Source of the DNA: Myxococcales bacterium
GTDB lineage: Bacteria; Myxococcota_A; Polyangia; Polyangiales; Polyangiaceae
NCBI GenBank assembly: GCA_004193285.1
Contig: SECP01000042.1
Location: 21,231-85,230, forward strand
Length of the DNA: 64,000 nucleotides
Direction: 5' to 3'
The translations under genes were made by a program, and so were the position numbers. A model generated the notes under the pieces. It ran no database searches and was not told the DNA's origin. It was given only the letters and a program-made list of their open reading frames with translations. Positions within the stretch are counted from its first letter, which is position 1. Every line of letters starts with the position of its first letter. Below, piece by piece: positions 43,634-53,502 of the stretch.

Positions 43634-44725
43634 ATGTCCGGTTTCTCGATCGACGCGCTTTCACGTCCTGAGCTCGCAGAGCTCTCGGCCTACTTGCCCG
43701 ACCTGCACCGCTACAGGGTACGGCTGGACGCCAACGAGGCGCCTCCCCTGATGAGCGACGCCGCGAAGGCCCGCATCGCGGCCGTGCTCGCAGAAGGCGC
43801 ATGGGAGCGCTACCCGGATCCCTCGCTCGCGGCGCTCCGCGCGGCCATCGCGCAGAGCTTGGGCGTGTCCCCAGCAGAGGTCCTACCCGGAGTCGGCAGC
43901 GACGAGGTGATTAGCCTACTGCTCACGGCCTTCGTGCGTCCCCTGCCCCCCGCCGACCAACCCACGGTGCTGACGACGACGCCGTCCTTCGTGATGTACC
44001 GCATGAGCGCCCGCTGCCGCGGCCTACGCGTGCTGGAGGTGCCGCTGGACGCGAGCTGGGACCTCTCGGTGAACGCGCTCAAGAGCGCGATCCAGATGGC
44101 GCCGCCGAGCATCGTCTTCATCGCGAGCCCCAACAACCCCACCGGAAACCTCGCCTCGCAGGACCGGCTCGAGGAAGTCATCGCGGCCGCGCCGCGGAGC
44201 TTGTTCGTCGTCGATGAGGCGTACATCGCCTACTCGGATCGCGATCAGCTCGACCTGTACCGACGTTACGAGAACGTGTGCATCTTGCGCACGCTGTCCA
44301 AGGTGGGGTTCGCGGCGTTTCGGCTCGGCTTCTTGCTCGCCCGCGCGAACGTCGTGGCAGAGCTGGACAAAGTGCGCCTCCCCTACAACGTACCCGCGCC
44401 CACTCAGCGCGTGGCGGAGCTCGCGTTCACGGAGCTCGTCCCCGAGATCGAGCGAATCACCGGCGAGGTGGTCAAGGAGCGCGGTCGCGTCGCGGCCCGC
44501 CTCGGTGAGCTCAAAGGCCTGCAAATCACGCCAAGCCAAGCGAATTTTCTTTGGCTCCGGACGGAGCGCCCGGCGATGGAGCTGTACGAGGCACTGAAGG
44601 AGCGCAGCATCTTGGTGCGCAGCTTTCACGCTCGGGGCGGGCGGCTGAGTCACCAGCTGCGCGTCACCATCGGCACCCCCGCCGAGAACGACGAGCTGTG
44701 CGCCGCCCTGGCCGAGCTGACGTGA
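43634..44725 (+). CDS. hisC: Histidinol-phosphate aminotransferase
   Basis: 363 residues from the ATG at 43634. A PLP-dependent class II aminotransferase that converts imidazole-acetol phosphate to histidinol phosphate. Motifs: LDANEAPP, ERYPDP, GVGSDEVISLL, SPNNPTGN, FVVDEAYI and the PLP lysine in LRTLSKVGFAAFRLGF (about residue 222). HisC enzymes often also act on aromatic amino acids. No other his gene is nearby. Its TGA overlaps the next gene's GTG. Confidence 0.92.
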   Translation: MSGFSIDALSRPELAELSAYLPDLHRYRVRLDANEAPPLMSDAAKARIAAVLAEGAWERYPDPSLAALRAAIAQSLGVSPAEVLPGVGSDEVISLLLTAFVRPLPPADQPTVLTTTPSFVMYRMSARCRGLRVLEVPLDASWDLSVNALKSAIQMAPPSIVFIASPNNPTGNLASQDRLEEVIAAAPRSLFVVDEAYIAYSDRDQLDLYRRYENVCILRTLSKVGFAAFRLGFLLARANVVAELDKVRLPYNVPAPTQRVAELAFTELVPEIERITGEVVKERGRVAARLGELKGLQITPSQANFLWLRTERPAMELYEALKERSILVRSFHARGGRLSHQLRVTIGTPAENDELCAALAELT

Positions 44726-45648
44726 AGCGCCTCCTGCTCGTCGTGAGCCTGCTCGGCCTCGGGTGCAGCGTGCTGGAGCCTCCCGTCGTGCGCAGCGTGG
44801 ATGGCGTCACCACCGAGGGCCGCTTCATCGAGCCCGAAGCGTACGCGCTCTATGCCGTCGCGGCGCTGCGCGAAGCACGCGGTCAGTGGGCAGACGCGCT
44901 CGCCACCTACCAGCGCGCGCTGGACATCGACAGCCGTGGGCCCGAGCTGCGGACCCGCATCGGCGCGCTCGCCTGCAAGCTGCGCCAAGACGCGCTCGCA
45001 GAGCGCTCCTTCGCCGAGGCGGCGCGCGCCGCCTCGGATTACGGGCCCCTTTGGTACGAGCTCGCCCTTTGCCGGCGGGCGCGCGGGGAGCTCGCTCAAG
45101 CGCAAACCGCAGCGCTGGAAGCGGTGCGACTGGATCCCGAGCGCTACGAGGCGAGCCTACTGGCCGCGGACATCGCCGAGCAGCGCCAGGACCGCACGCT
45201 CGCCTGGCGCTTGCGCGACGCGCTCGCTACGCATGCGCCCGACTCGGTCGCGGTGTGGCGGGCGCTACGCGAGGCGGCGCTCCGAGGCCGCGACGAGGCG
45301 CGGCAGCTCCGCGCGGCGCGGCGCTTGGAAGAGCTGGCGCAGCGCGCGGCGGCCGCGACCGAGCCGCGCGGCCTGCCCGTCGCGCTCGTCGCCCTTCGCG
45401 AAGGCGACCTCACCACGGCCAGACGCGAAGCAGAGCTCCTGCTCGGCGCGGATCCGGGCAACGGCGACGCCCTCGTCGTCGCGCTAGCCGCCGCGGATCT
45501 GCAGCAAGATCACCGCGCTTTCGACGCGCTGCTCGCGGCGGCGCGCGGCCCCGGCACCCCTGCGAGCCCGGACGTGCTTGACGCTCTCGCGGCGCTCGTT
45601 TCACGACGGGTGAGCGCGCGAGCCGCTCAGCTCGTCGATCGTCGTTGA
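44722..45648 (+). CDS. TPR-type lipoprotein
   Basis: 308 residues from a GTG start overlapping the hisC stop by 4 bases (GTGA). Signal peptide VKRLLLVVSLLGLGC gives a lipobox at Cys15. TPR-like helical repeats follow: LYAVAALREARGQWADALAT and LWYELALCRRARGELAQAQT. No catalytic motif. The coupling to hisC is probably positional; a periplasmic scaffold role is a guess. Confidence 0.75.
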   Translation: MKRLLLVVSLLGLGCSVLEPPVVRSVDGVTTEGRFIEPEAYALYAVAALREARGQWADALATYQRALDIDSRGPELRTRIGALACKLRQDALAERSFAEAARAASDYGPLWYELALCRRARGELAQAQTAALEAVRLDPERYEASLLAADIAEQRQDRTLAWRLRDALATHAPDSVAVWRALREAALRGRDEARQLRAARRLEELAQRAAAATEPRGLPVALVALREGDLTTARREAELLLGADPGNGDALVVALAAADLQQDHRAFDALLAAARGPGTPASPDVLDALAALVSRRVSARAAQLVDRR

Positions 45649-45651
45649 GCC

Positions 45652-46590
45652 TCAGGGAGGCGCAGGGACCGAGACAGAACCCGCCGGCGCCGCCGATGGG
45701 GACGGAGGAGCAGCGGTGTGCGCCTTGGCGTCGAATGGCAAGGTGATAGCGAGCTCTAGCGGCTCGCCCGCCTTGATCTCGATGTCCTTTTCGACGACCG
45801 CGCGGGTGGCGGGCAGCATCGCGCTGAGGCGCGCCTTGCCGACCGGGATGCCGCTGATCTCGAAGCGACCGTCCAAGCTGGTGACGTCGTGAGTCGGGTA
45901 CTTCACCACGAACACGTCCGCCATCATGAACACCTTGATGGAGTCACTCAGGAAGTAGTGCCCGGGCTGGGGCGGATACAGCGTAGAGGGGCCGCCACCC
46001 GGGAGGGCCAACAGCTGGGCCTCCATTCGGCTCCCGAGAAGAGTCGGCACGTAAGCCTCCCCGTCCTTGCTCACCACGTCCAAAGTTTGGCCGAAGGTCA
46101 TGGCCACGGTGCGAGTGCTGAACGAGCAGCCGCGCGCCGCCACGAGCACTTTGGGCTGCTTCTCCGGCACGTAGCCCTGGTAGCCGGTCACCGCGACCAG
46201 CACGTCCGCCAAGCTGCGCATCATGCCTTCGCGGAAGAGGTGCGAGTAGGCGGCGCGCCCTTCCGGACACGCGCCTTTGATCTTCGCCAGGTGCTGGGGG
46301 CTCGGGGGCGCTTGATCGCCGCTCGCGGTGACGATGCCCTTCACGGTCCCGGTTGGCCCGGTGTACTCCCGCTGATTTTGCGGGTTGACGACCTTGCTGA
46401 CCAGGTCCTTGGCGTTGGGCAAGCCGGAGGCCACGGGGGCCGCGGGCTTGAACGCGCTGGAGCTCGGCGGCGCGTTCGCCGAGCTGGCCGGAGTGGCGTC
46501 TCCAGCGGGCGCCTTGCTCCGACACGCCGAGGCCGCCAGCAGAGCGAGCCCCAGCAGGCTCGCTCCACACCACTGCTTTCCGCGACGCAT
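45652..46590 (-). CDS. Lipoprotein with carboxypeptidase-regulatory-like beta domain
   Basis: 312 residues. The signal peptide ends AASAC, lipid-attachment Cys23, then an Ala/Ser/Pro linker. A repeat of the regulatory-like type appears (GPTGTVKGIVTASG, later VTSLDGRFEISGIPVGKARL), with blue-copper-like spacing but no clear metal site. It follows nuoN on the same strand, 10 bases apart, so it may be co-transcribed with complex I genes. Confidence 0.7.
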   Translation of the reverse strand: MRRGKQWCGASLLGLALLAASACRSKAPAGDATPASSANAPPSSSAFKPAAPVASGLPNAKDLVSKVVNPQNQREYTGPTGTVKGIVTASGDQAPPSPQHLAKIKGACPEGRAAYSHLFREGMMRSLADVLVAVTGYQGYVPEKQPKVLVAARGCSFSTRTVAMTFGQTLDVVSKDGEAYVPTLLGSRMEAQLLALPGGGPSTLYPPQPGHYFLSDSIKVFMMADVFVVKYPTHDVTSLDGRFEISGIPVGKARLSAMLPATRAVVEKDIEIKAGEPLELAITLPFDAKAHTAAPPSPSAAPAGSVSVPAPP

Positions 46591-46600
46591 GCGTGCTGAG

Positions 46601-48139
46601 TTAGCGCAGGCCCGCCGCGCGCGCCATCTCCAGGAGGGTGTCCGGAAACACGCCGATGGCGATCACGAACACCGCTGCGATGACCAGCGCCGAGGCGACC
46701 ATGCCGGACTTCATCGGCGTGGCGATGGGAGCGCCCGGCTCCGGCTCGCGCATGTACATGAACACCATGACGCGCAGGTAGTAGTAGGCGCCCAAGATGC
46801 TGTTCAGTAGACCAATGACCGTGAGCGCATAGAGCTCCGCGTCGATGGAGGCGCTGAACACGTAGAACTTGCCGAAGAAACCGGCAGTCGGCGGTACCCC
46901 CGCGAGCGAGAGCAGGAAGAACGAGAAGGCCAGCGCTGCCGGCGGATGGCGACGGCCGATGCCGGCGAGGTCCTCGTACGAGACGGCCTCCGCGCCCCGG
47001 CGACCGCAGAGGATGAGGGCCCCGAACGCGCCCGCGGTCGAGACGGTGTAGCTCATCATGTAAAAGAGCACGCTCGCGACGCCCGTCTCCGAGCGCATCG
47101 CGGCGACGACGCCCACGAGGGCGTAGCCGGCGTGGGCGATCGACGAGTAGGCGAGCATGCGCTTGACCGAGTCCTGCCGGCCAGCGATGACGTTGGCCGC
47201 GGTCATCGTCACGATCGCCATGAGCGCGAGGACCGGAGGCCAGCCCGCGCCCCAGCTCATCAGCCGTTCGTCGCCGAAGGCCACGATCAGCACGCGAAGC
47301 AGCACCGCGAAGGCGGCGCTCTTGACCGCGACGGCCATGTAGCTCGTTGCGGGCGTGGGCGCGCCTTCGTAGGCGTCGGGCGTCCACATGTGAAACGGTA
47401 CCGCGCTCACCTTGAAAGCAAGGCCAGCGATGCTGAGCGCGAGGGCGACGAGCACCAGTGTCGGGCTGACGGTGCTACCGGCCTTGCCGATGGTGCCGAC
47501 GGCCTCGCCGATGCCCTTCAGATCCGTGTGACCGGTGGCGCCGTAAAGGAGCGCGCCTCCGAACAGCATCAGCGCGGCGGCGAAGCTACCGAGCAGGAAG
47601 TATTTGAGCGCGGCCTCGGTGGCGCGGGCGCTGGTGCGGCGGAGACCAATCAGGCAGTAAACGCCGAGCGACATCGTCTCCAGCGCGATGAACAGGCTGA
47701 GCAGGTCTCCCGAAGCGGCCAGCGCCATAGCGCCGACGGTGGAGAACATGACGAGGGGGAAGAACTCGCCGCGCTCCAGCTTGTGCTCGGGGAGGTAGCC
47801 GCCCGCCATCAAGCAAGAGAGCGCGCCGCCCAGGCAGAGCGTGAAGCAGAAGAACAGCGTGAAGCGGTCCACCACCAGGTAGGGCAGCAGGACGTCCAGC
47901 TTCTCGAACTTGTCCGGACCGACCATCCACACCGCGAGCGACGCGATGGCGCCCGCGAACAGCACGACCGCGCTGCCGAGGCCGAGCTCGCCGGCGCGAC
48001 CCGCGCCCGAGTCCACTACCAAGCCGCCGGGGCCGTAACCCTCGGGGCTCGCGGGCTTGCCGAAGGCCTCCGTCAACATCAACAGCAGCGCGCCGATGGC
48101 GACGACCAGCAGCGGCGAGATTGCAAGTAAAACGCTCAT
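46601..48139 (-). CDS. nuoN: NADH-quinone oxidoreductase subunit N
   Basis: 512 residues, a polytopic membrane protein of the antiporter-like family, one of the proton-pumping subunits of complex I. Hallmarks: SLFIALETMSLGVYCLIGL with the conserved Glu, ALKYFLLGSFAAALMLFG, FKVSAVPFHMWTPDAYEGAP and RMLAYSSIAHAGYALVG. The start overlaps the nuoM stop by 4 bases. Confidence 0.96.
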   Translation of the reverse strand: MSVLLAISPLLVVAIGALLLMLTEAFGKPASPEGYGPGGLVVDSGAGRAGELGLGSAVVLFAGAIASLAVWMVGPDKFEKLDVLLPYLVVDRFTLFFCFTLCLGGALSCLMAGGYLPEHKLERGEFFPLVMFSTVGAMALAASGDLLSLFIALETMSLGVYCLIGLRRTSARATEAALKYFLLGSFAAALMLFGGALLYGATGHTDLKGIGEAVGTIGKAGSTVSPTLVLVALALSIAGLAFKVSAVPFHMWTPDAYEGAPTPATSYMAVAVKSAAFAVLLRVLIVAFGDERLMSWGAGWPPVLALMAIVTMTAANVIAGRQDSVKRMLAYSSIAHAGYALVGVVAAMRSETGVASVLFYMMSYTVSTAGAFGALILCGRRGAEAVSYEDLAGIGRRHPPAALAFSFFLLSLAGVPPTAGFFGKFYVFSASIDAELYALTVIGLLNSILGAYYYLRVMVFMYMREPEPGAPIATPMKSGMVASALVIAAVFVIAIGVFPDTLLEMARAAGLR

Positions 48140-49956
48140 GGCGCCTCCACGTTCAACGCCTGCGCGTCGGTCTTCTTCTTCGGATCTTCGGGGTAGCCGC
48201 GCTCGAGCGGGCCGCCCCGACGGGGCGACAGCGTCGCGAAGGTCGCCCCGCGCGAGTCCAGCCAGGTGTTGCGATGGGCGACGTAGCGATCGACCACCGC
48301 CTCCACGCCTTCCGTCATGCGGCTCGTGAACAAGCTGGGGAACCAGCCGATCACGAAGATCATGCCGATGAGCGGCGCGATCGCGATGATCTCGCGCGGG
48401 GTCATGTCCTTGAGGCGCCGGTTCTTCGGGTTGCTGAGCGGGCCGAAGAACATCTTCTGCACCACGCTGAGCATGTAGACGGCGGCGAGAATGACGCCGG
48501 CGGCGGCCAGCCCCGCCTGCAGCTTGGCGTTACCGCCGAGCGCTTGCGAGACGAAGGTGCCCATGATGATCAAGAACTCGCCCACGAACCCGTTCGTGCC
48601 GGGGACGCCGATGCTGGACATGGTCACGACCACGAACAGCGCCGCGTAAATCGGCATGACCTTGGCGAGGCCGCCGAACTCGCGCACCAAGCGCGTGTGG
48701 CGGCGGTCGTAGATGACGCCGACGAGGAGGAAGAGCGCGCCGGTGGAGACGCCGTGATTGAGCATCTGCAGGATGGCGCCCTCTAGGCCCGCCTGGGTGG
48801 CCGCGAAGCAGCCGAGCATGACGAAGCCCATGTGCGCGACGGACGAGTACGCCACGAGGCGCTTCACGTCGTCTTGCTTCCAGGCCACGAGCGCGCCGTA
48901 GATGATGCCGCCGCCGATCGCGACGCCGGCGAGGTTTGCCCCCGCCATGAACGCCGGGCCGCCCAGCATGCCCATGTTGAAGCGGATGTAGCCGTAAGTG
49001 CCGAGCTTGAGCATCACCGCGGCCAGGATGATCGAGCCGCCGGTGGGAGCCTGCACGTGCGCGTCCGGAAGCCAGGTGTGCAGCGGGAACATCGGCACCT
49101 TGATGGCGAACGCCGCCAAGAAGCCGAAGAAGCAGAACCAAGCCGCGTGGTGGGGCAGCACCAGCCGGGAGAGCGCGAGGTAGTCGAAGCTGGGGTAGCC
49201 CGCGACCTTGGTGTGAGTCCACACCATGTACAGGATGGCGGCGAGCATCAGCATGCTGCCGACCATCGTGTAGATGAAGAACTTGTAGGCGGCTTTGATC
49301 TTCTCGACTCCGCCCCACACGCCGATCATCACGATCATCGGCACCAGGATCATCTCCCAGAACACGAAGAACAGGAACAGATCCAGGGAGACGAAGGCGC
49401 CGAGCATCGCCCCGTGCAGCATCAAGAACGCAAAACAGAGGTCCTTGATGCGAGTCGTGATGGCGTTGAACGACACGTACAGCGCCACCGGCGTGCTGAA
49501 CGTGCAGAGCAAGATGAGCCACATGCTCACGCCGTCTACCGCCACGTGGTAGCGGATGCCGAGCGAGGGCACCCACTCCACCACCTGCTGGTAGTGCCAC
49601 CCGCGAGACATCGGCTGGCTCAAGAGCGCGAGCGACGCCAACGCGTCCGCCGCGAGCACCCCGAAGGTGAAGCGCTTGAGGAGCACCGGCGTCTGGCGCG
49701 GCAAGAACAAGAGCGCGATCGCGCCGAAGATCGGCAAGAACACGATGAGGGTCAGCAGGCCCTTCCACTCCGTGGTCGGATCCGACTCGCCCGCGATCGA
49801 GGGCCACAAGCTCTTCACGAACAGGATGGAGAGCGCGGCGGTGATGCCGATCGCGAACCGCTCGGCCTTGCCCTGGCGGCGAGGCACCAGGGCGCCCGCA
49901 GCGAAGGCGAGCAGGTAAGGCAGAAACTCAATAACGGCACGTTCCAAGGGGTGCAT
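48136..49956 (-). CDS. nuoM: NADH-quinone oxidoreductase subunit M
   Basis: 606 residues, longer than usual (about 500) because of a polar C-terminal tail (residues about 545-606, with SPRRGGPLERGYPEDPKKK). Antiporter-like membrane subunit: FLFFVFWEMILVPMIVMIGV with the key Glu, FLAAFAIKVPMFPLHTWLPD, VKRLVAYSSVAHMGFVMLG and FVGEFLIIMGTF. Part of the nuoE-F-J-K-L-M-N run; three bases separate it from nuoL. Confidence 0.96.
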   Translation of the reverse strand: MHPLERAVIEFLPYLLAFAAGALVPRRQGKAERFAIGITAALSILFVKSLWPSIAGESDPTTEWKGLLTLIVFLPIFGAIALLFLPRQTPVLLKRFTFGVLAADALASLALLSQPMSRGWHYQQVVEWVPSLGIRYHVAVDGVSMWLILLCTFSTPVALYVSFNAITTRIKDLCFAFLMLHGAMLGAFVSLDLFLFFVFWEMILVPMIVMIGVWGGVEKIKAAYKFFIYTMVGSMLMLAAILYMVWTHTKVAGYPSFDYLALSRLVLPHHAAWFCFFGFLAAFAIKVPMFPLHTWLPDAHVQAPTGGSIILAAVMLKLGTYGYIRFNMGMLGGPAFMAGANLAGVAIGGGIIYGALVAWKQDDVKRLVAYSSVAHMGFVMLGCFAATQAGLEGAILQMLNHGVSTGALFLLVGVIYDRRHTRLVREFGGLAKVMPIYAALFVVVTMSSIGVPGTNGFVGEFLIIMGTFVSQALGGNAKLQAGLAAAGVILAAVYMLSVVQKMFFGPLSNPKNRRLKDMTPREIIAIAPLIGMIFVIGWFPSLFTSRMTEGVEAVVDRYVAHRNTWLDSRGATFATLSPRRGGPLERGYPEDPKKKTDAQALNVEAP

Positions 49957-49959
49957 GAC

Positions 49960-52560
49960 TCAATGACCTTGCGGGACCACGGGGTGACCGGGGGGTAGCG
50001 GGGGCGTGCCCGGCTGATTGGGAGGAGCTAGCCCACCGGGTCTGCCGGCGGGGCGTGGGGTGCCCTGCAGCTCGCCGCTGGCGCCGCGGCTGACGTCGAT
50101 CGTGGTGAGGCCGCTCTTGTCTTCACGGGGGCGGCTGAGCTCGAACTTGCGCTCCGCGACCTGCCCGAAGGCGTTCTTCACCTCGAGCACGACCGTGCGC
50201 GTCTTGTCGCGGTCCAGCTGGAAGGAAAGGCTGCTCTTGTCGCTGAAGTCCCCCTCGCCGTTCCAGCGGTAGGAGTAGCCCAGGCCCGGCGTCGCGGCGA
50301 CGCTGTAGGCGCCCTCCGCGTGATCGGCCTGCACCTTCGCGCTCGCGTGGGGCGCAATGAGGAACCAGCCGACCATACCGAGGCCCACGACCATGACCGC
50401 CGCGTAGGCTTGAATGCGCCCGGTTTGCACCTGACGCAGCACGCTACCGGCGCTGCGGACGATGAACGAGGACAGCTTCGCGAGGATGCCGTCCACGATC
50501 CACTTGTCGGCCCAGGCCCCGAACTCGGCCAGGGAATCCACCGCGCCGATGACGGTCTCCTCGTAGAGCTCGTCCACGCGCCACTTGTCGTAAACCAGGC
50601 GATGAAAGCCCGGAAACGCTTCGGTGAACGCGCGCGCGGGCTCACCCTTGGCCTGGACGTACACGTAGTACGCGCCGCCGGCGCCGATCGCGACCGCGAC
50701 GAGAGCCAGCCCAAGGAAGGTCGCGAGCAGGTGCTCGGCGCCCTCGATGACACGCACGCTCGTCTCCGCCTTCTCGAAGACGGGAGCAAGCCAGTGATGC
50801 AGCGGGAGAAAGTGAGAGCCGAACAGCTCGAGCGCGCCCGGGTTGAGGAAGCCGCCGACGAGGGCCAGGAAGCCGAGCACCGCGAGAGGCACCCACATCT
50901 GCCAGGGCGACTCGTGAGGTACCGGTCCCTCCAGGGGCTCGTCTGGGTCGTGGTGGTGATGGTCGTGGCCGTGCGCATGCGCCGGCTCCTTCCACCCCTT
51001 CACGATCGTCCAGCCCTTGAATTCGCCGAAGAACGTGCCGATGAACAGCCGCGTCATGTAAAACGCGGTCATGATCGCGCCGGCGAAGCCGAGCGCGTAA
51101 AGCACGGTGCCGCCCCACTTGGGCCACTCGAAGGAGTCCTGCACGCCGACGGGCGTAGCAATGTACGAGCTGTACGCCTTCAGCAGGATCTCGTCCTTCG
51201 AGAAGAAGCCGCTCGTGCCCGGGATGCCGATGATGGCCGCCCAAGACACCGCGAACGTCAGGAAGGTGTACGGCATGTACTTCTTCAGGCCGCCCATGTT
51301 TCGCATGTCCTGCGACGCGTCCGTGTCGTGGATCCGCGCGTGCATGGCGTGGATGACCGAGCCCGCGCCGAGGAACATACAAGCCTTGAAGAAGGCGTGC
51401 GTCAGCACGTGGAAGAAGCCGGCCGTGAACGCGCCGACGCCGACGCCCAGGAACATGTAGCCGAGCTGGCTGACCGTCGAATACGCCAGCACCTTCTTGA
51501 TGTCGTTCTGGGCGAACGCGATCGACGCGGCGAGCACGGCGGTGAGGCCACCGGTGAGCGCGACCACGAACATGGCGAACGGGCTCAGCACGAAGACGGA
51601 GGCGGTGCGGCACACCAGGTAGATGCCCGCGGTCACCATGGTCGCGGCGTGGATCAGCGCGCTGACCGGCGTGGGGCCGGCCATCGCGTCCGGCAGCCAC
51701 ACGTAGAGGGGGAGCTGAGCGCTCTTGCCGGCGGCGCCGAGGAACAAGAACAAGCCGACGAGCGTCGCGGCCGAGGCGGTGCGCGGCGTGTTGATCCACG
51801 CGGCCCACCCGTCCGGCAGGACGTTGGCGAGCGGCACGTGGTCCCCGAGCGGCCAGATCTGCACCGGCGTGAGCAGGTTGTTGCGCGCGCCGTCGATGCC
51901 CGACCAGTCCAGCGCCCCGCAGTAATAGAGCAGCAGCCCCATCGCCACGAGGAGGCCGAAGTCACCGATGCGGTTGGTGATGAACGCCTTCTTGCCCGCG
52001 GCTGCGTTCTTGTCCTCACCGAACCAGAAACCGATGAGCAAGTAGCTGCAAAGGCCTACGCCCTCCCAGCCTACGAACAGCACCGGCAAGCTGTCGCCCA
52101 AGATGAGCACCAGCATCGAGAAGATGAACAGGTTCAGGTAGGTGAAGAACCGGTAAAAACCGGGGTCGTCCTTCATGTACTCGGACGAGTACAGGTGGAT
52201 CAGGAAGCCGATGCCGGTGACGATGAGCGCCATCGTCCCGTTCAGCGCGTCCACCGAGAAGGAGACCCAGAGCGAGGTGGTTCCCGCTCCCATGGGGAGC
52301 GAGAGCCTCATCCACTCCCAGCCCTTCCAAACGAGCTTGGCACCCTCCCCCTCCCCGCTTTGGCTCTTCAGGAAGAAGAACGTCACGACGGAGAACAAGA
52401 AGGCGACGAACACCGAGCCCAGGCCCATCAGCGTCACGGCCTCGCGACCGAGTCGCTTGCCGAAGATGCCGTTCACGGCGGCGCCGAGCAGGGGAAGAAG
52501 GACGATGAACGCGAGGAGCGTAAAGTCAGAAGCGGGGAAGATCTCTTCTAAGGCGTGCAT
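49960..52560 (-). CDS. nuoL: NADH-quinone oxidoreductase subunit L with C-terminal extension
   Basis: 866 residues; NuoL is normally about 610-650. The normal part is clear: FVGWEGVGLCSYLLIGFWFG, SAQLPLYVWLPDAMAGPTPV, SALIHAATMVTAGIYLVCR, KKVLAYSTVSQLGYMFLG. Two oddities: a His-rich loop HAHGHDHHHHDPDE at about 525-540, and about 130 extra residues (about 737-866) after the last helix, with a beta-sandwich-like stretch (YSYRWNGEGDFSDK, LEVKNAFGQVAERKFELSRP) and a Pro-rich end. The extension has no stop or frame change within it. Confidence 0.94.
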   Translation of the reverse strand: MHALEEIFPASDFTLLAFIVLLPLLGAAVNGIFGKRLGREAVTLMGLGSVFVAFLFSVVTFFFLKSQSGEGEGAKLVWKGWEWMRLSLPMGAGTTSLWVSFSVDALNGTMALIVTGIGFLIHLYSSEYMKDDPGFYRFFTYLNLFIFSMLVLILGDSLPVLFVGWEGVGLCSYLLIGFWFGEDKNAAAGKKAFITNRIGDFGLLVAMGLLLYYCGALDWSGIDGARNNLLTPVQIWPLGDHVPLANVLPDGWAAWINTPRTASAATLVGLFLFLGAAGKSAQLPLYVWLPDAMAGPTPVSALIHAATMVTAGIYLVCRTASVFVLSPFAMFVVALTGGLTAVLAASIAFAQNDIKKVLAYSTVSQLGYMFLGVGVGAFTAGFFHVLTHAFFKACMFLGAGSVIHAMHARIHDTDASQDMRNMGGLKKYMPYTFLTFAVSWAAIIGIPGTSGFFSKDEILLKAYSSYIATPVGVQDSFEWPKWGGTVLYALGFAGAIMTAFYMTRLFIGTFFGEFKGWTIVKGWKEPAHAHGHDHHHHDPDEPLEGPVPHESPWQMWVPLAVLGFLALVGGFLNPGALELFGSHFLPLHHWLAPVFEKAETSVRVIEGAEHLLATFLGLALVAVAIGAGGAYYVYVQAKGEPARAFTEAFPGFHRLVYDKWRVDELYEETVIGAVDSLAEFGAWADKWIVDGILAKLSSFIVRSAGSVLRQVQTGRIQAYAAVMVVGLGMVGWFLIAPHASAKVQADHAEGAYSVAATPGLGYSYRWNGEGDFSDKSSLSFQLDRDKTRTVVLEVKNAFGQVAERKFELSRPREDKSGLTTIDVSRGASGELQGTPRPAGRPGGLAPPNQPGTPPLPPGHPVVPQGH

Positions 52561-52567
52561 GGGATCC

Positions 52568-52885
52568 TCAGTGACGGAGCTGGTCCGCCTCGTCGCTGAA
52601 CACCGACTGCTTCAAGCGGTAAAAAGACAGCACGATCGCCAAACCCACGGCGACCTCCGCCGCGGCCACGGCGATGATGAAAAAGGAGAAGACCTGGCCG
52701 TTCATGTCGAGCACGTGCCGACGATTGAAGGCGACCAGGGTCAGGTTCGTGGCGTTGAGCATGAGCTCGATGCTCATCAGCTGCACGAGCACGTTGCGGC
52801 GCACCAAGAAGCCGATGCCACCGATGGTGAAGATGATCGCGGAGAGGAGCACGTAGTGCTCGACCACGTTGCCGAGGATGTTCAT
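52568..52885 (-). CDS. nuoK: NADH-quinone oxidoreductase subunit K
   Basis: 105 residues, three membrane helices. ITIG-type helix GIGFLVRRNVLVQLMSIELM with the conserved Glu, NATNLTLVAF and AAAEVAVGLAIVLSFYR, all family-typical. A small proton-channel subunit of complex I. One-base overlap with nuoJ. Confidence 0.94.
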   Translation of the reverse strand: MNILGNVVEHYVLLSAIIFTIGGIGFLVRRNVLVQLMSIELMLNATNLTLVAFNRRHVLDMNGQVFSFFIIAVAAAEVAVGLAIVLSFYRLKQSVFSDEADQLRH

Positions 52886-53502
52886 TACAGCTCCTCCCCG
52901 GTGAGCGGGCGCCCGGCGTCGCGCGGGTGCAGCGGGCCGTGGAAGAAACGACGAGTCACGCTCGGGCTCTGCTTCTCCTTGCGAACTTGGTGACGGCTAC
53001 GCGCGACGGCGATGGCGCCGACCACCGCGACGATGAGCAGCGCGGTGGCGAGCTCGAACGGCACGAGAGTCTTGGTGAACAGCTGTGTGCCCACTGCCTC
53101 CACGCTGCCGTGCTGCGGCCCGACGAAGCCGAAACGAGTCGGCTTGGCCGCGCTGCGGAGCACGAGCACCAGGGTGACGAGCGAGATGAGGGCCATGAGG
53201 ACGCCCGCGAGCGCGCGCGCGACCCGCGCCTTCGGCGCGCCGGTGTCCCGAACATGACCGGCGTCCGGGCCGAGCAGCATGATCACGAACACGAAGAGCA
53301 CGACGACCGCGCCCGCGTAGACGATGAGCTGAATGGCGGCCAGAAACTGCGCGTTCAGCTTCAAGAACAGCCCCGCGATGCCGACGATCGTGAGCAGGAG
53401 GCCCATCGCGCCGCGGATGGGATTCCTGGCCAGCACCGTGCAGAGCGCACCAACGAGCGCCGCGATCGAGCAGAGCGCGAAAAAGACGTTACCTGCAGTC
53501 AT
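52885..53502 (-). CDS. nuoJ: NADH-quinone oxidoreductase subunit J
   Basis: 205 residues, five predicted helices. Features: NPIRGAMGLLLTIVGIAGLF, LNAQFLAAIQLIVYAGAVVV and LFVFVIMLLG. Membrane subunit of complex I next to NuoK. The C-terminus after residue 165 is polar and longer than usual. Four-base overlap with nuoF. Confidence 0.93.
   Translation of the reverse strand: MTAGNVFFALCSIAALVGALCTVLARNPIRGAMGLLLTIVGIAGLFLKLNAQFLAAIQLIVYAGAVVVLFVFVIMLLGPDAGHVRDTGAPKARVARALAGVLMALISLVTLVLVLRSAAKPTRFGFVGPQHGSVEAVGTQLFTKTLVPFELATALLIVAVVGAIAVARSRHQVRKEKQSPSVTRRFFHGPLHPRDAGRPLTGEEL

Noticed and set aside
50320..52551. A 743-residue plus-strand frame opposite nuoL
   Set aside because: His/Arg/Glu-rich antisense shadow of a GC-rich gene with intact complex I motifs on the other strand.
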